A DNA stretch of 64,000 bases from Glutamicibacter halophytocola (GTDB taxonomy: Bacteria; Actinomycetota; Actinomycetes; Actinomycetales; Micrococcaceae). Below, piece by piece: positions 20,404 to 28,924 of this stretch (position 1 is the stretch's first letter; every line of letters begins with the position of its first letter). Below the pieces are notes generated by a model, which did not search any database, was not told the DNA's origin, and saw nothing but the letters and a program-made list of their open reading frames with translations. The stretch spans positions 2,542,001-2,606,000 of the forward strand of contig NZ_CP012750.1 of NCBI RefSeq assembly GCF_001302565.1. The letters are read 5' to 3'. The position numbers and the translations under genes were made by a program.

Positions 20404-21555
20404 CTACTGGTCATACTTCGGGGACCTTGATGAACCAAGGTCCGGACCGCCCACATCTGCTAGCTCCTCAAGTACGCTGATGACTTCGTCGGTGTCAATG
20501 CCATACTCTGGCTGCTCATCAATCGGAGTCCCTGAGGCCATATCTTGAGAGAATTGCGGGTATTTATCCGACAGGAATCGTCGTCGATAAGCAACGTCTG
20601 CGGTGTCTACAATTGATTCAAGAGTGCTCCAGTTGAAGGCTCCGCCAATGGCGATACCGGCAAGTGGAACCACTTTCCCGAGGCCTTGTTTGGTGAGACG
20701 GATCGTAAATCTCTTCGCAAACTGTTTTGAGAGTTGCGTGACGATCGACTTGTCTAAAATCGTCCAAGCTTTACCGCGCACAAGCGCTTGCGTCAGACGC
20801 GAAATATCAGCCAACGCTGCGGTCTTCGCGCCTGCTGACATGGCCGTGCCGGCATTAACGACCGACATGATGAATACCTTTTCAGCGGGATCTTCCGGAT
20901 CATAACCGTAGAGCAGGGAAACATGTCCGACTGCACGTGAAGATAACGCCAAGACCCCTGCAGCGTCTCCAATCATGGCGCCCGCCACAGCGGCGCCGGA
21001 CGGCGCTGCGGCGACACCGCCGGTAACTGGAATGGCCAATTCGCCACCCGAAATGACGAGGCCTGCACCCATGCCTGAAAGAGCGGCCGCAATTGGGTAA
21101 CCCCAACTGGCGCCTTGGCCCCGAACAGCGTCGATTTGCTGAAGATCCAGCCGACGAAGATCTCGCAACGAAGCAACCTCGTGTCCGCGCTTCTTATGCT
21201 TGGAGACCACTTTCTGCGGTGAAAGTCCCACGCGCGAAATTCTGCCTACTGTTCGTCGCATTGAACCCATCGCCGAAGCGCTCCAATCCGTAAGGCCCTC
21301 GGGGATGGCCTCAACAGTCTTGCGGGCACCACTGGTAAGGGCAATGGCACCCCGACCGACTATTTCCTGGCCCTTGACCAGAGCAGCTTGAGCAGAAGGT
21401 CGCTTTTCTAAGAACTGTGTAGCTCGGTCACCCAGTTTCTCAGCGCTTGTCGAAGCTTGTTCTCCGACGTTTCTCAGCATTTGAGACAGAGGTCTACCCT
21501 TGAATTTTTCGAGGTCGTGCCAGGCTGCGAGTTCATATTCAGATGGTTCAGTCAT
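20404..21555 (-). CDS. EcsC family protein
   Basis: 383 aa from the ATG at 21555. The C-terminal half carries the EcsC domain: GYDPEDPAEKVFIMSVVNAGTAMS, LVRGKAWTILDKS and the end block VPLAGIAIGGAFNWSTLESIVDTADVAYRRRFL. Two hydrophobic Gly/Ala-rich segments lie around residues 165-210. EcsC is named after the third gene of the Bacillus ecs ABC locus; its biochemical role is not established. I prefer the ATG at 21555 because a TACACT box lies 6 nt before it, the arrangement of leaderless actinobacterial genes; a GTG seven codons upstream is possible. Confidence 0.75.
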   Translation of the reverse strand: MTEPSEYELAAWHDLEKFKGRPLSQMLRNVGEQASTSAEKLGDRATQFLEKRPSAQAALVKGQEIVGRGAIALTSGARKTVEAIPEGLTDWSASAMGSMRRTVGRISRVGLSPQKVVSKHKKRGHEVASLRDLRRLDLQQIDAVRGQGASWGYPIAAALSGMGAGLVISGGELAIPVTGGVAAAPSGAAVAGAMIGDAAGVLALSSRAVGHVSLLYGYDPEDPAEKVFIMSVVNAGTAMSAGAKTAALADISRLTQALVRGKAWTILDKSIVTQLSKQFAKRFTIRLTKQGLGKVVPLAGIAIGGAFNWSTLESIVDTADVAYRRRFLSDKYPQFSQDMASGTPIDEQPEYGIDTDEVISVLEELADVGGPDLGSSRSPKYDQ

Positions 21556-21561
21556 GTCGAG

Positions 21562-21567
21562 AGTGTA
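21562..21567 (-). promoter_or_regulatory. Possible -10 box of a leaderless EcsC transcript
   Basis: TACACT on the minus strand, 6 nt before the chosen ATG. No Shine-Dalgarno sequence is seen upstream of this gene. Confidence 0.35.
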
Positions 21568-21682
21568 GCCCGGCACACCGACACTCAGGTAAACAATTCA
21601 AAGCTGGCAATGGCACCAACGATTGATTTTCACGAACTGCCCCCACCGACATTGATCAAATTTTTTGATCACCGAAGGAAGT

Positions 21683-21733
21683 AAAGCCCACGGGCGGTTC
21701 CCGATCAGTGATCGGAAACCGCCCGTGGGCTTT
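21683..21733 (-). terminator. Terminator after the MarR gene
   Basis: A long, nearly perfect stem with 17-18 bp arms (21683-21699 with 21716-21733) plus an inner CCGATCA/TGATCGG pairing. It lies 20 bp past the MarR stop codon and probably ends transcription from both sides (EcsC promoter region on the other). Confidence 0.85.
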
Positions 21734-21752
21734 GCTACTGCTATGTCAACGC

Positions 21753-22226
21753 CTAGTCGCGGAAGCGTTCTTCCACTTGCTCAGAGAAACGCAAGAGGAG
21801 CGATGCGAGTTCCGAGACATCTCGCGGATCCCACGCTGCAAAGATGTTCCAGTACTCGGAACGCGTGGACCGCTTGATCTCCTTGAATCGATCGAGCGCG
21901 AACTTGGTCGGGCTGACCAAATACACCCGCGCATCTTGCTGCGAACGCTCCAGCTGAATCAGGCCCCATTGTTTCAGGTCCTTGAGCTGGCGTGAGACCA
22001 CCGACTTATCCATGTGGCAGCCAGCAACCAAATCGGAAACCGTCAGGTCCTCTCCGGGACGGCGCAGTGCGCACAGCAGCACTGCCCGCAACACCGAGAA
22101 CCCGGCGCCACGCAGCTCCGGATGGAACTTCCTGGCGTTGTGAGCCATGCGCTCCTTGACCGCGGGAGCCAGCCTGGCGAATGCCGCTTCGATGTCATCT
22201 AGCGCCGCACCGTTGGCGTCGTTCAC
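21753..22226 (-). CDS. MarR family transcriptional regulator
   Basis: 157 aa, winged helix-turn-helix: LTVSDLVAGCHMDKSVVSRQLKDL is the recognition region (about residues 58-82), followed by the wing (LIQLERSQQDARVYLVSPT). The GTG start overlaps the stop codon of the upstream DHA2 transporter gene by 4 bp (GTGA), so the two are translationally coupled. It probably represses the exporter operon by binding two GTTGA-N6-TCAAC palindromes at the transporter start (24510-24553). The inducer is likely a transported toxic compound. Confidence 0.9.
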   Translation of the reverse strand: MNDANGAALDDIEAAFARLAPAVKERMAHNARKFHPELRGAGFSVLRAVLLCALRRPGEDLTVSDLVAGCHMDKSVVSRQLKDLKQWGLIQLERSQQDARVYLVSPTKFALDRFKEIKRSTRSEYWNIFAAWDPRDVSELASLLLRFSEQVEERFRD

Positions 22227-24517
22227 GACTGCTCATTCCGATTTGGCTCTGTCGCACCGCCTGATGCTTCCTCGACTGCAGGTGATGGCGCGACAGGCTC
22301 GTCAGCAGCTTCTGGTTCGGTGTTGCCGGCCCCAGCAGCGTGGCGCCCCTGCATCCTGCTGACAGCACGGCGCTCGGCGCGGGCCTGCAGCTGCAGTTCT
22401 CGCTGAACGCGCTCGGTGTCATCCACGCGCTCCCCCAGAACATTCAATCGCTGGTCATAGGATTTCAACGCCTGGACGACGTCGCCGACCTGCTCTTCTA
22501 TCTGGGCATGGGCGGCACGGGCCTTTTCCAGCGTGGTTTGGAGCTCTTCTACCATGAATTCAACGCGAGCGGACTCGTGATGGGCGTCAATCTCCGCTGC
22601 CTCCAGCGGCTGGGAGATGGTCGGCTCAGTGCCTGGCTGGCGAGCATCGGTGTTGGCACCAGTACCCGGCTGGACACTGCGGGTGCGCATGACCTGCTCG
22701 GCAAGATCGCGCTCATCCATCCGGCGAGCCTGGCGCACCTGGCGACGGGCCTCGCTCAGTTCATCCTCTGATGGAAGAGTGATGGCCCCGGTGGCAACGA
22801 GCTCCTCATAGCCGCGGCCGCCACGTTCAGCCGGCTCCAGTGCGGAAAGTTCTCCGCCCAGCTCCTCTTCGATCTGCTCCGAAGCTGACTTCTTGGACAG
22901 CGGCTTGTTCGGGAGGAAGATGGCACAGATCAAGGTGACGATCGCCAGTGGGACTACCAGCAAGAACAGGAAGGCGATGGACTGGCCGTAGGAGCTTTCC
23001 ACGACGGCGCGCACTGGTTCGCACAGGTCATTCACAGCGGGCACGGTACCGCTGCCCAATGACTTGAGGCTGTCGGCACAATCAGGATTATCAACCAGGA
23101 GCTGCGGAGCACCGGCTGCCTTGTTGATTTCCTCGACGGCCTTGGCCAGGCCGTCCTTCATCTTGTCAGCCACCTGGGTGCCCAAGACGGAACCCAGAAC
23201 GGAGACGCCAATGGTGCCGCCAAGGCTGCGGAAGAAGGCGATGGCACCGGAGCCGGCACCAATCATGCGTGGCGGCAGCGAGTTCTGCGTGACCAGCACC
23301 AGGTTCTGCATCAGTACGCCGGAGCCCAAACCGAGCAGGAACATGCCCAGGTCAACGAACCACAGCGGGGTGTCGTAGTCGATTCGCGACATCAGGTACA
23401 GGCCAACGCTGAGCACCACGCCGCCACCGACAACATACTTCTTCCAGCGGCCGGTGCGCGAAATCAGCTGGCCGACGATGATGGCACCGAACATGGAGCC
23501 AAGAACCATTGGCAGGGTCTGCAGGCCTGCGTGAGTGGGCGTGAACCCGCGGGCGAGCTGCAGGTACTGGCTCAGGAAGACCGAGGTGCCGAACATGGTG
23601 ACGCCCACGGCGACCGATGCGATGGATGCCAGCGCAAAAGTGCGCTGGGCAAAAAGGCGGATCGGGATGATGGGTTCCTTGACGTGCAGTTCCCAGAGCA
23701 CGGTGGCAATGATCAGCACGCCGGCAGCGGCGGCCATGGTGATGCTCTGCGAGGAGTCCCAGGCAAATCCGCCGGAGTCCGGGGTCTTGCCGCCGAGGCT
23801 GATCCAAATCAGCAGCAGGCTGATGCCCGCAATGATCAGTGCCGAGCCGAGGAAGTCGATCTTCGTGGTGCCCTTCACGTGCTTGATGCGCAAGGTGGCC
23901 TGGATGAGGATCAATGCGCCAACGGCGAAAGGCACGCAGACGAAGAAGCACCATTCCCAGCCCCAGTTATCGGCAATAACGCCACCCAGCAGCGGGCCGC
24001 CAATCTGGCCAACAGCCATCACGGCACCCATGATGCCCATGTACTTGCCACGCTCGCGAGGCGAAATGATGTCTGCGATCACAACCTGGACCAGGGCCAT
24101 CAGGCCACCGGTGCCAACCGACTGGACCAGGCGCCAGCCGATCAGCCATGACATTGCGCCCTCATGGGTATCGCCGCCGATCTGGCTGGAGAAGCCAGCC
24201 GCTACGGTACCGGCCACGAAGATGACCAAGGCGATTTGCAGCATCGCCTTGCGGTTGAAGATATCGGAGAGCTTGCCCCAGATTGGGGTGGTGACGGTCA
24301 TGGAAAGGAAAGCCGCAACCAGCACCCAGGTGTACTGGGTATTCGTGCCGTGGAGGTCGGCAACGATCAATGGCATTGGCGTGGCGATCACCGTCGATGA
24401 CACCAATACGGTGAACATCGCGGCCATCAGGCCTGAGATGGAAAGCATTACCTGCGCCGGCTTCATGGCGGCTGCAGGTTTTGCCTCGGTTTCTAAAGGC
24501 GGTGCAGAAGTTGACAT
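22223..24517 (-). CDS. DHA2 family MFS drug exporter with long coiled-coil tail
   Basis: 764 aa, far longer than the usual 480-550. Residues about 20-530 are a 14-helix EmrB/QacA-type proton antiporter (LSDIFNRKAML loop, GWRLVQSVGTGGLMALVQVVIADIISPRERGKY). About 230 residues follow the last helix (from LPNKPLSKK), hydrophilic and charged; residues about 650-715 form a likely coiled coil (VEELQTTLEKARAAHAQIEE, QRLNVLGERVDDTERVQREL), then an acidic, Pro-rich end. The tail should be cytoplasmic and could mediate oligomerisation or partner binding. The ATG lies within a MarR-type palindrome. Exporter function is firm; the substrate is unknown. Confidence 0.88.
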   Translation of the reverse strand: MSTSAPPLETEAKPAAAMKPAQVMLSISGLMAAMFTVLVSSTVIATPMPLIVADLHGTNTQYTWVLVAAFLSMTVTTPIWGKLSDIFNRKAMLQIALVIFVAGTVAAGFSSQIGGDTHEGAMSWLIGWRLVQSVGTGGLMALVQVVIADIISPRERGKYMGIMGAVMAVGQIGGPLLGGVIADNWGWEWCFFVCVPFAVGALILIQATLRIKHVKGTTKIDFLGSALIIAGISLLLIWISLGGKTPDSGGFAWDSSQSITMAAAAGVLIIATVLWELHVKEPIIPIRLFAQRTFALASIASVAVGVTMFGTSVFLSQYLQLARGFTPTHAGLQTLPMVLGSMFGAIIVGQLISRTGRWKKYVVGGGVVLSVGLYLMSRIDYDTPLWFVDLGMFLLGLGSGVLMQNLVLVTQNSLPPRMIGAGSGAIAFFRSLGGTIGVSVLGSVLGTQVADKMKDGLAKAVEEINKAAGAPQLLVDNPDCADSLKSLGSGTVPAVNDLCEPVRAVVESSYGQSIAFLFLLVVPLAIVTLICAIFLPNKPLSKKSASEQIEEELGGELSALEPAERGGRGYEELVATGAITLPSEDELSEARRQVRQARRMDERDLAEQVMRTRSVQPGTGANTDARQPGTEPTISQPLEAAEIDAHHESARVEFMVEELQTTLEKARAAHAQIEEQVGDVVQALKSYDQRLNVLGERVDDTERVQRELQLQARAERRAVSRMQGRHAAGAGNTEPEAADEPVAPSPAVEEASGGATEPNRNEQS

Positions 24518-24525
24518 TACTCAAC
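24510..24525 (-). promoter_or_regulatory. MarR-type operator 1
   Basis: GTTGA-CATTAC-TCAAC palindrome overlapping the transporter start codon (24515-24517). Its centre is 28 bp from operator 2, and the two together form a 17-bp inverted repeat pair. Confidence 0.65.
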
Positions 24526-24537
24526 CATCTAAAAAAG

Positions 24538-24553
24538 GTTGAATATTGTCAAC
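24538..24553 (-). promoter_or_regulatory. MarR-type operator 2 with -35 box
   Basis: GTTGA-ATATTG-TCAAC palindrome. On the minus strand it contains a consensus -35 hexamer TTGACA (24547-24552); a weak -10 (GATGGT, 24524-24529) follows after 17 bp and lies only 6 nt before the ATG. Repressor binding would cover both promoter and start site. Confidence 0.65.
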
Positions 24554-24775
24554 TTCTTATTTTGAGCTAGCTGGCGATGGAAAATTGCATTGCCAGGCTA
24601 TTTATTACGCTGATTTCCGGGGGTCGCACCGCACCGTCAACCCGCCCGGCGAGCGCTGCGGGAAAGCAAAATGTCGCCAAGCTCACAGGGCATTTTCCTG
24701 AATGAATCCACAAAGGAAAGCGTCCGCTGGGAAATTGCCCAGCCAGCGCCGGAACAGCAATGGCTGCCTTGGCCG

Positions 24776-25450
24776 CTACGGCATCCAGCTCATGCAGTAG
24801 TCAAGATTCTCGATCACTGTTCTGGCCGCGGCTTCAGGGTCTCGGGCTTCGATGGCGTCGACCAGCGTTTCATGCCCCTCGCGCAGGCAGCCATCGAACC
24901 CATCGGCAAGCCGCTGGACCATCTTGGCACCGTGGAAAACATCGCCGAAGCCCTCGTAGATCTCATGCATCAGCGGGACGCCGGAGGCGCGCGCCACTTC
25001 CAGATGGAACTGCCAATCGGCCTGCGACCAGGCCTGGAAATCCCGAGCCTTCCACGCTTCATCGCGTTGCGCCAAGAGCGCGCGCAAAAGCTGGACGACG
25101 TGCGCATCGGCTGCGTGGGCGGCGAGCCTCGCCGATTGGGTGTCGAGGGCAAAACGAACCTGCAGCACGTCCCGGTCCGAGTGCTCGCGGTAGATCCGCT
25201 GCGCGGTGCCGCTGATCTCATTGGTGGCCCGAACGTAGGTCCCGTCGCCCCGGCGGACTTCGAACATGCCGGTGCGCGCCAAGGCCTTGATGGCTTCGCG
25301 CAGGGTGCCGCGCGAAATGCCGAACTCCGCCATCAGCTCGGGCTCGGAAGGAATGCGCTCGCCAACCGGCCAGCGCCCCTGGGCTACCCCGTCTTGCAGC
25401 TTGGCGGCTACTTCATCGGCCAGGGGCCGCCGCATCGGCGTAGCACTCAT
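24776..25450 (-). CDS. GntR family regulator, FadR/FCD subfamily
   Basis: 224 aa. N-terminal winged helix with the GntR signature (GERIPSEPELMAEFGISRGTLREAIKALARTGMFEVRRGDGTYV, residues about 29-72) and an all-helical FCD ligand domain (FALDTQSARLAA, FHLEVARASG with metal-ligand type His/Asp residues, EGHETLVDAIEARDPEAA). Its ATG overlaps the upstream MFS stop codon by 4 bp. It probably controls the MFS-gntR operon through the palindrome at 26723-26744. The ligand is likely a small carboxylate, as in most FCD regulators. Confidence 0.9.
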   Translation of the reverse strand: MSATPMRRPLADEVAAKLQDGVAQGRWPVGERIPSEPELMAEFGISRGTLREAIKALARTGMFEVRRGDGTYVRATNEISGTAQRIYREHSDRDVLQVRFALDTQSARLAAHAADAHVVQLLRALLAQRDEAWKARDFQAWSQADWQFHLEVARASGVPLMHEIYEGFGDVFHGAKMVQRLADGFDGCLREGHETLVDAIEARDPEAAARTVIENLDYCMSWMP

Positions 25451-26718
25451 GCCTGCCCCTTCTCGGATGCCGCATCCACCTCAACGAGGTGCCGTGATTC
25501 ATGATCCTGTCGAAGGCCCCCGAGCTTGTAGCAGAACAGCAGCTGCACCACTGCGCAGGCCAGGATGATCACCAAACCGGTCGTCCATGACCCCAGGGCG
25601 CCTTGCATGATCCCCAGTGCAAAGGGGCCGATAGCGGCAATCAGGTAGCCAACGGATTGCGCCACGGTGGATAGCGCCGTGGTTTCTTCTGCGCTGCCCC
25701 CGCTGCGGCTGAGCATGAGCATGACCAGCGGGAACACGCCGAATCCAAGGCCGATCAGAAGCGAGGTCAACAACGACAATTCCACCGGCAAGAACAGCAA
25801 GGCAGTGAAGCCCAGCACTGAGCAACTGGCAGTCAATACGAAAGCGGCGCGTTGCAGCCCCGGCTTCGAAGCCATCCAGAGCACCGCCAGGACGGCAAGA
25901 ATGCTGACGCCCTGAACGATTCCCAGCATCAAGCCCGCGGCGACCGGTTCCAGCCCCCTCGATATCAGGATGTGGGGCAACCAGCTGACCACCGTGTAGA
26001 CCAGCAAGGACTGGATGCCGAACACCGTGGTGAAGAGCAGGCCCTTGCGCGTAGCCAGCAGGGCCCAGGGAGAGACGTGAGCACCCGGTGAGACGGTGGC
26101 CCGCTTGCTCGAGAATGCCAGCGGTATGAAGACCAGCAGTGCCATGAAGGCCGGAATTGCCCACAGGGCCAAAGCTGTTGTCGGCGAACCTGCCTTGGCG
26201 GCCAGCGGGACGCTGATCGATGAGGCCAGGGTTGCGCCAATGGACATGGTTGTCGTGTAGGCCGCTGTCATCGAAGCCGCGCGGTTCCCGTGATATTGGC
26301 GGATGAACGAGGGCATGGCGACATTGCAAACAGCCAGCCCGCACATGCCTACTACCGTTCCTCCCAGCAGGGCCCACGTTGAATCAGCCATGCGCAGCGC
26401 CAATCCGGCCGCAAGCATCAACAAGGAAAGAGCGATTCCGAGCTCAAGGCCTGTCCGCCGGAGCACCGTGCTGGTCGCTGCCCCAGCCACCGCAAAGCAC
26501 AACACCGGGATGGTCGGCAGCAGCGAGGCAACAAAGGTCCCATACCCCATCAGCTCCTGCAGGTCGTGGAACAGCGGCGATGCCGACGCAATTCCCATGC
26601 GCAGATTCAGGCCGACAAGGATGACGGCCACGACCGCGAGGAGATTCGCCCTCCATGCGGGTTTCAGGGCTTCTTGATCTGCTGGCTGGTTCGATGGTCC
26701 AGTTGAATTAACACTCAC
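25447..26718 (-). CDS. MFS transporter of the CynX/NimT family
   Basis: 423 aa with about 12 helices. The first helix block ILVGLNLRMGIASASPLF and the second block (GTFVASLLPTIPVLCFAVAG) are typical of the cyanate permease-like (CynX/NimT) family, known for cyanate and 2-nitroimidazole transport; most members are uncharacterised. It starts at GTG and is the first gene of a two-gene operon with the FCD-type GntR regulator (4-bp overlap). Direction of transport and substrate are open. Confidence 0.85.
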   Translation of the reverse strand: MSVNSTGPSNQPADQEALKPAWRANLLAVVAVILVGLNLRMGIASASPLFHDLQELMGYGTFVASLLPTIPVLCFAVAGAATSTVLRRTGLELGIALSLLMLAAGLALRMADSTWALLGGTVVGMCGLAVCNVAMPSFIRQYHGNRAASMTAAYTTTMSIGATLASSISVPLAAKAGSPTTALALWAIPAFMALLVFIPLAFSSKRATVSPGAHVSPWALLATRKGLLFTTVFGIQSLLVYTVVSWLPHILISRGLEPVAAGLMLGIVQGVSILAVLAVLWMASKPGLQRAAFVLTASCSVLGFTALLFLPVELSLLTSLLIGLGFGVFPLVMLMLSRSGGSAEETTALSTVAQSVGYLIAAIGPFALGIMQGALGSWTTGLVIILACAVVQLLFCYKLGGLRQDHESRHLVEVDAASEKGQA

Positions 26719-26722
26719 ACCT

Positions 26723-26744
26723 AAACATTAGACGTTTGATGTTT
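26723..26744 (-). promoter_or_regulatory. Putative GntR operator upstream of the CynX-type MFS
   Basis: A 22-bp imperfect palindrome centred on ACGT (AAACATTAGACGT..., 9 of 11 arm positions pair or nearly so) ends 5 bp before the start codon region of the MFS gene. Its arms AAACAT/ATGTTT are perfect. The position fits repression by the GntR protein encoded downstream. Confidence 0.45.
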
Positions 26745-26918
26745 GATAGCGCGATTCTTGTGACCCGACTTACATCGCGCTGGCTCATGGCCCATCAGTG
26801 GAAGACGGCGTTGAACAAGAATCGCAAGTTCGTTGCCATGAACCGCAAAGCGCTCCTCCCTGTAAACAAAACATCGCCAACCACAGGATCACACTGCTTC
26901 AGTAGGTAGGATTCGAAT

Positions 26919-27752
26919 ATGCCTGAAGCCGTTTACCGAATCGCGCGCGTTCGCCCCAAAGACAGTGAACCAGCAGCAAACGCCGAACAATTTTTCGTCC
27001 GCAATGACGCTGCCGATTTCGATTCTGCGGAAGGCCGCATGTGGAAAGTCATCGCTTCACCGTTTACTGGCTCGCGATCGAATCAGAATAGCCCTGCACG
27101 GCCAGGCTGGCACATCGATGACCTGGTAGCCGAAGAGCAGTTTGATCTCCTATCCCCCTGCAACCCAACGAACATTTTCGGGATGGCGCACAACACCGGG
27201 GCACCAGGCCGCGCCGTGCCGCCACAAGCCTTCCACAAGGCCGCCAGCTCGGTCGTGGGCCCCTTGGACGCCATAAAGTTGGATGATAGCGGTGCGCGCG
27301 TTGATCCGGAAGCAGAGTTGGCAATCGTCATTGGCCGGCCCGCCAAGAACCTCACGCTGGAAAATGCCCGTGAAGCTGTTCTCGGTGTAACCATCGGCAA
27401 TGACGTAACGGACCGTGACGCCCAAAGGGCTGATGAGCTGTGGATCAGCGCCAAGAGCCCTGATACCTTCACTCCGGTGGGCCCGTGGATTGTTGCCGGC
27501 TTGGATGACAGCGATCTGGAAGTCGGCATCGTGCACAATGGCGAAGCTCTTGCAACCTCGACCACTCAGAATCTCGGGTGGGGCGTTGAAGAGATCCTGG
27601 TCTACCTCAGCGGATTCATGACCCTGCAACCGGGCGATCTCGTCTTGACCGGTTTCCCTGCCAAGTCCCGGCCAATTGCCGCCGGCGATGACGTCATTTG
27701 CAAGATCCAGGGCATCGGGGAACTGAAGAATCCAGTAGTTCAGGCCAGCTGA
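26919..27752 (+). CDS. Fumarylacetoacetate hydrolase (FAH) family protein
   Basis: 277 aa; FAH-family hydrolases and decarboxylases act on 2-keto acid C-C bonds in aromatic and sugar-acid breakdown. IFGMAHNTG is the start of the catalytic domain; the metal ligands are visible in DPEAELAIVIGR (E-x-E) and IGNDVTDRDAQR. C-terminal VLTGFPAKSRPIAAGDDV is the conserved Gly-rich end. AGGTAGGA precedes the ATG by about 9 nt. It stands between the CynX-type operon and the csc locus, divergent or convergent to both, so context gives no substrate. Confidence 0.85.
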   Translation: MPEAVYRIARVRPKDSEPAANAEQFFVRNDAADFDSAEGRMWKVIASPFTGSRSNQNSPARPGWHIDDLVAEEQFDLLSPCNPTNIFGMAHNTGAPGRAVPPQAFHKAASSVVGPLDAIKLDDSGARVDPEAELAIVIGRPAKNLTLENAREAVLGVTIGNDVTDRDAQRADELWISAKSPDTFTPVGPWIVAGLDDSDLEVGIVHNGEALATSTTQNLGWGVEEILVYLSGFMTLQPGDLVLTGFPAKSRPIAAGDDVICKIQGIGELKNPVVQAS

Positions 27753-27773
27753 GAATCTGTTTCAAAGCGTGGA

Positions 27774-28802
27774 TCAATGATTCCTCATGGAGTCGCGTTC
27801 AATGAGCGGCATATCAATCTGGTGCTCGCCAGGCTCCAGGCTTCCCTCCAGCAGCAAATCGACAGCAAGGGCACCCATTTCCTCATAGGGAAGCCGGATA
27901 GAGCTCAGCTGCGGTCGCAAGTAGCTGGCAATGATCTCATCATCGAAGGAGAGGACCGACAGATCCGCTCCCGGAGTCAAGCCCTTTTCGGCGAGCGCTT
28001 GGAAGACGCCCATGGCCACACGGTCGTTGGCACAAATTATCGCTTCGGGCTTGTACCCCTCGGAAAGCATCTGCGTAGTGGCTTGGTACCCGTCAGTGGG
28101 GTTCCAGTCGTCGAGCACCCAGTGACCGAGAACTTCCAGGTTCGCTTCAGACAAGGACCTTCGCAGAGAGTCAAAGCGGCGCGTGATGCTGGGATACGTC
28201 CTGGGATCTTTTTCAGCGCTTCCCAGCTCGCCGATGACTGCGACGCTGCGAGCACCGGATTCAACGATATGCCGCACCGCTTTAGCGCCGGATTCATTTT
28301 CATTGGGAAGAACCGCGGTGCAGGGGCTGTCATCAATGCCGTTGACCAGAACGGTGGGTAATCCAGTCTGGGGAATCTTCAAATCTCGCTGTCGGGAATC
28401 CATGAATCCAAGAATGAGCCCGTCCACATCTCGGTGTGCCATCTGCTTTATGGCTTCAGCCATTTGCTCAGGTTTGCCAAAGGTCTCAGCAATGAGCACC
28501 GTATGCTCTCGACTTTCCGCCGCACGCAGGATGCCAGTGATCATTTCCGAAGCGAAGCGGGTGACCGTCACTTGGTCGGAAATAAAGCCAAGTGTGCGCG
28601 TCTTGCCACTGCGCAATGATTGGGCCGCAGCATTTGGACGGTAACCCAGTTCCTTTGCCACCCCGCGGACTCGTTCAGTTGCCTCAGCTGACAGCCGCGA
28701 TCCCGGCTTGTTATTCAGAATCATGCTGACTGCCGCTTTGGACATGCCCGAGGCTTCTGCCACATCGGCTAGTGTGACCCGTTTTGCTTTGTGCGATTCC
28801 AC
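27774..28802 (-). CDS. LacI family regulator of the sucrose (csc-type) locus
   Basis: 342 aa. Helix-turn-helix VTLADVAEASGMSKAAVSMIL (residues 9-29) and hinge NNKPGSRLS, then a sugar-binding core (VLSFDDEIIASYLRPQLSSI is the usual C-terminal part). I place the start at GTG 28802 with GAGGG about 5 nt upstream; an ATG ten codons earlier lies inside an operator-like sequence. It is divergent from the GH32-fructokinase-symporter operon and most likely represses that operon and itself through the palindromes at 28885-28900 and 28823-28836. Confidence 0.9.
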   Translation of the reverse strand: MESHKAKRVTLADVAEASGMSKAAVSMILNNKPGSRLSAEATERVRGVAKELGYRPNAAAQSLRSGKTRTLGFISDQVTVTRFASEMITGILRAAESREHTVLIAETFGKPEQMAEAIKQMAHRDVDGLILGFMDSRQRDLKIPQTGLPTVLVNGIDDSPCTAVLPNENESGAKAVRHIVESGARSVAVIGELGSAEKDPRTYPSITRRFDSLRRSLSEANLEVLGHWVLDDWNPTDGYQATTQMLSEGYKPEAIICANDRVAMGVFQALAEKGLTPGADLSVLSFDDEIIASYLRPQLSSIRLPYEEMGALAVDLLLEGSLEPGEHQIDMPLIERDSMRNH

Positions 28803-28822
28803 GTTTCCCTCTTGCGAATTAC

Positions 28823-28836
28823 CTAAATGCAATTAT
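28823..28836. promoter_or_regulatory. Imperfect LacI-type operator (auxiliary)
   Basis: CTAAATGCAATTAT, a degenerate copy of the main operator core CTAAATGCATTTAG, immediately upstream of the chosen regulator start. The centres are 63 bp apart, about six helical turns, compatible with looping. Confidence 0.5.
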
Positions 28837-28850
28837 TCGACCCTAGCCTA

Positions 28851-28879
28851 TTGCAGGGCTTGGATCACACTGCTAGAGT
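28851..28879 (+). promoter_or_regulatory. Promoter of the csc-type operon
   Basis: TTGCAG (28851-28856) and TAGAGT (28874-28879) with 17-bp spacing. The predicted start of transcription (about 28886) falls in the palindromic operator. Confidence 0.55.
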
Positions 28880-28884
28880 TTTTT

Positions 28885-28900
28885 GCTAAATGCATTTAGC
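28885..28900. promoter_or_regulatory. Main LacI operator of the csc-type operon
   Basis: GCTAAATGCATTTAGC, a perfect 16-bp palindrome placed at the predicted transcription start, 15 bp before the first ATG of the GH32 gene. Typical of LacI/GalR sites in being even-numbered, although it has GC instead of CG at the centre. Confidence 0.75.
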
Positions 28901-28924
28901 ACCACTTATTGAAGGATGACATCG

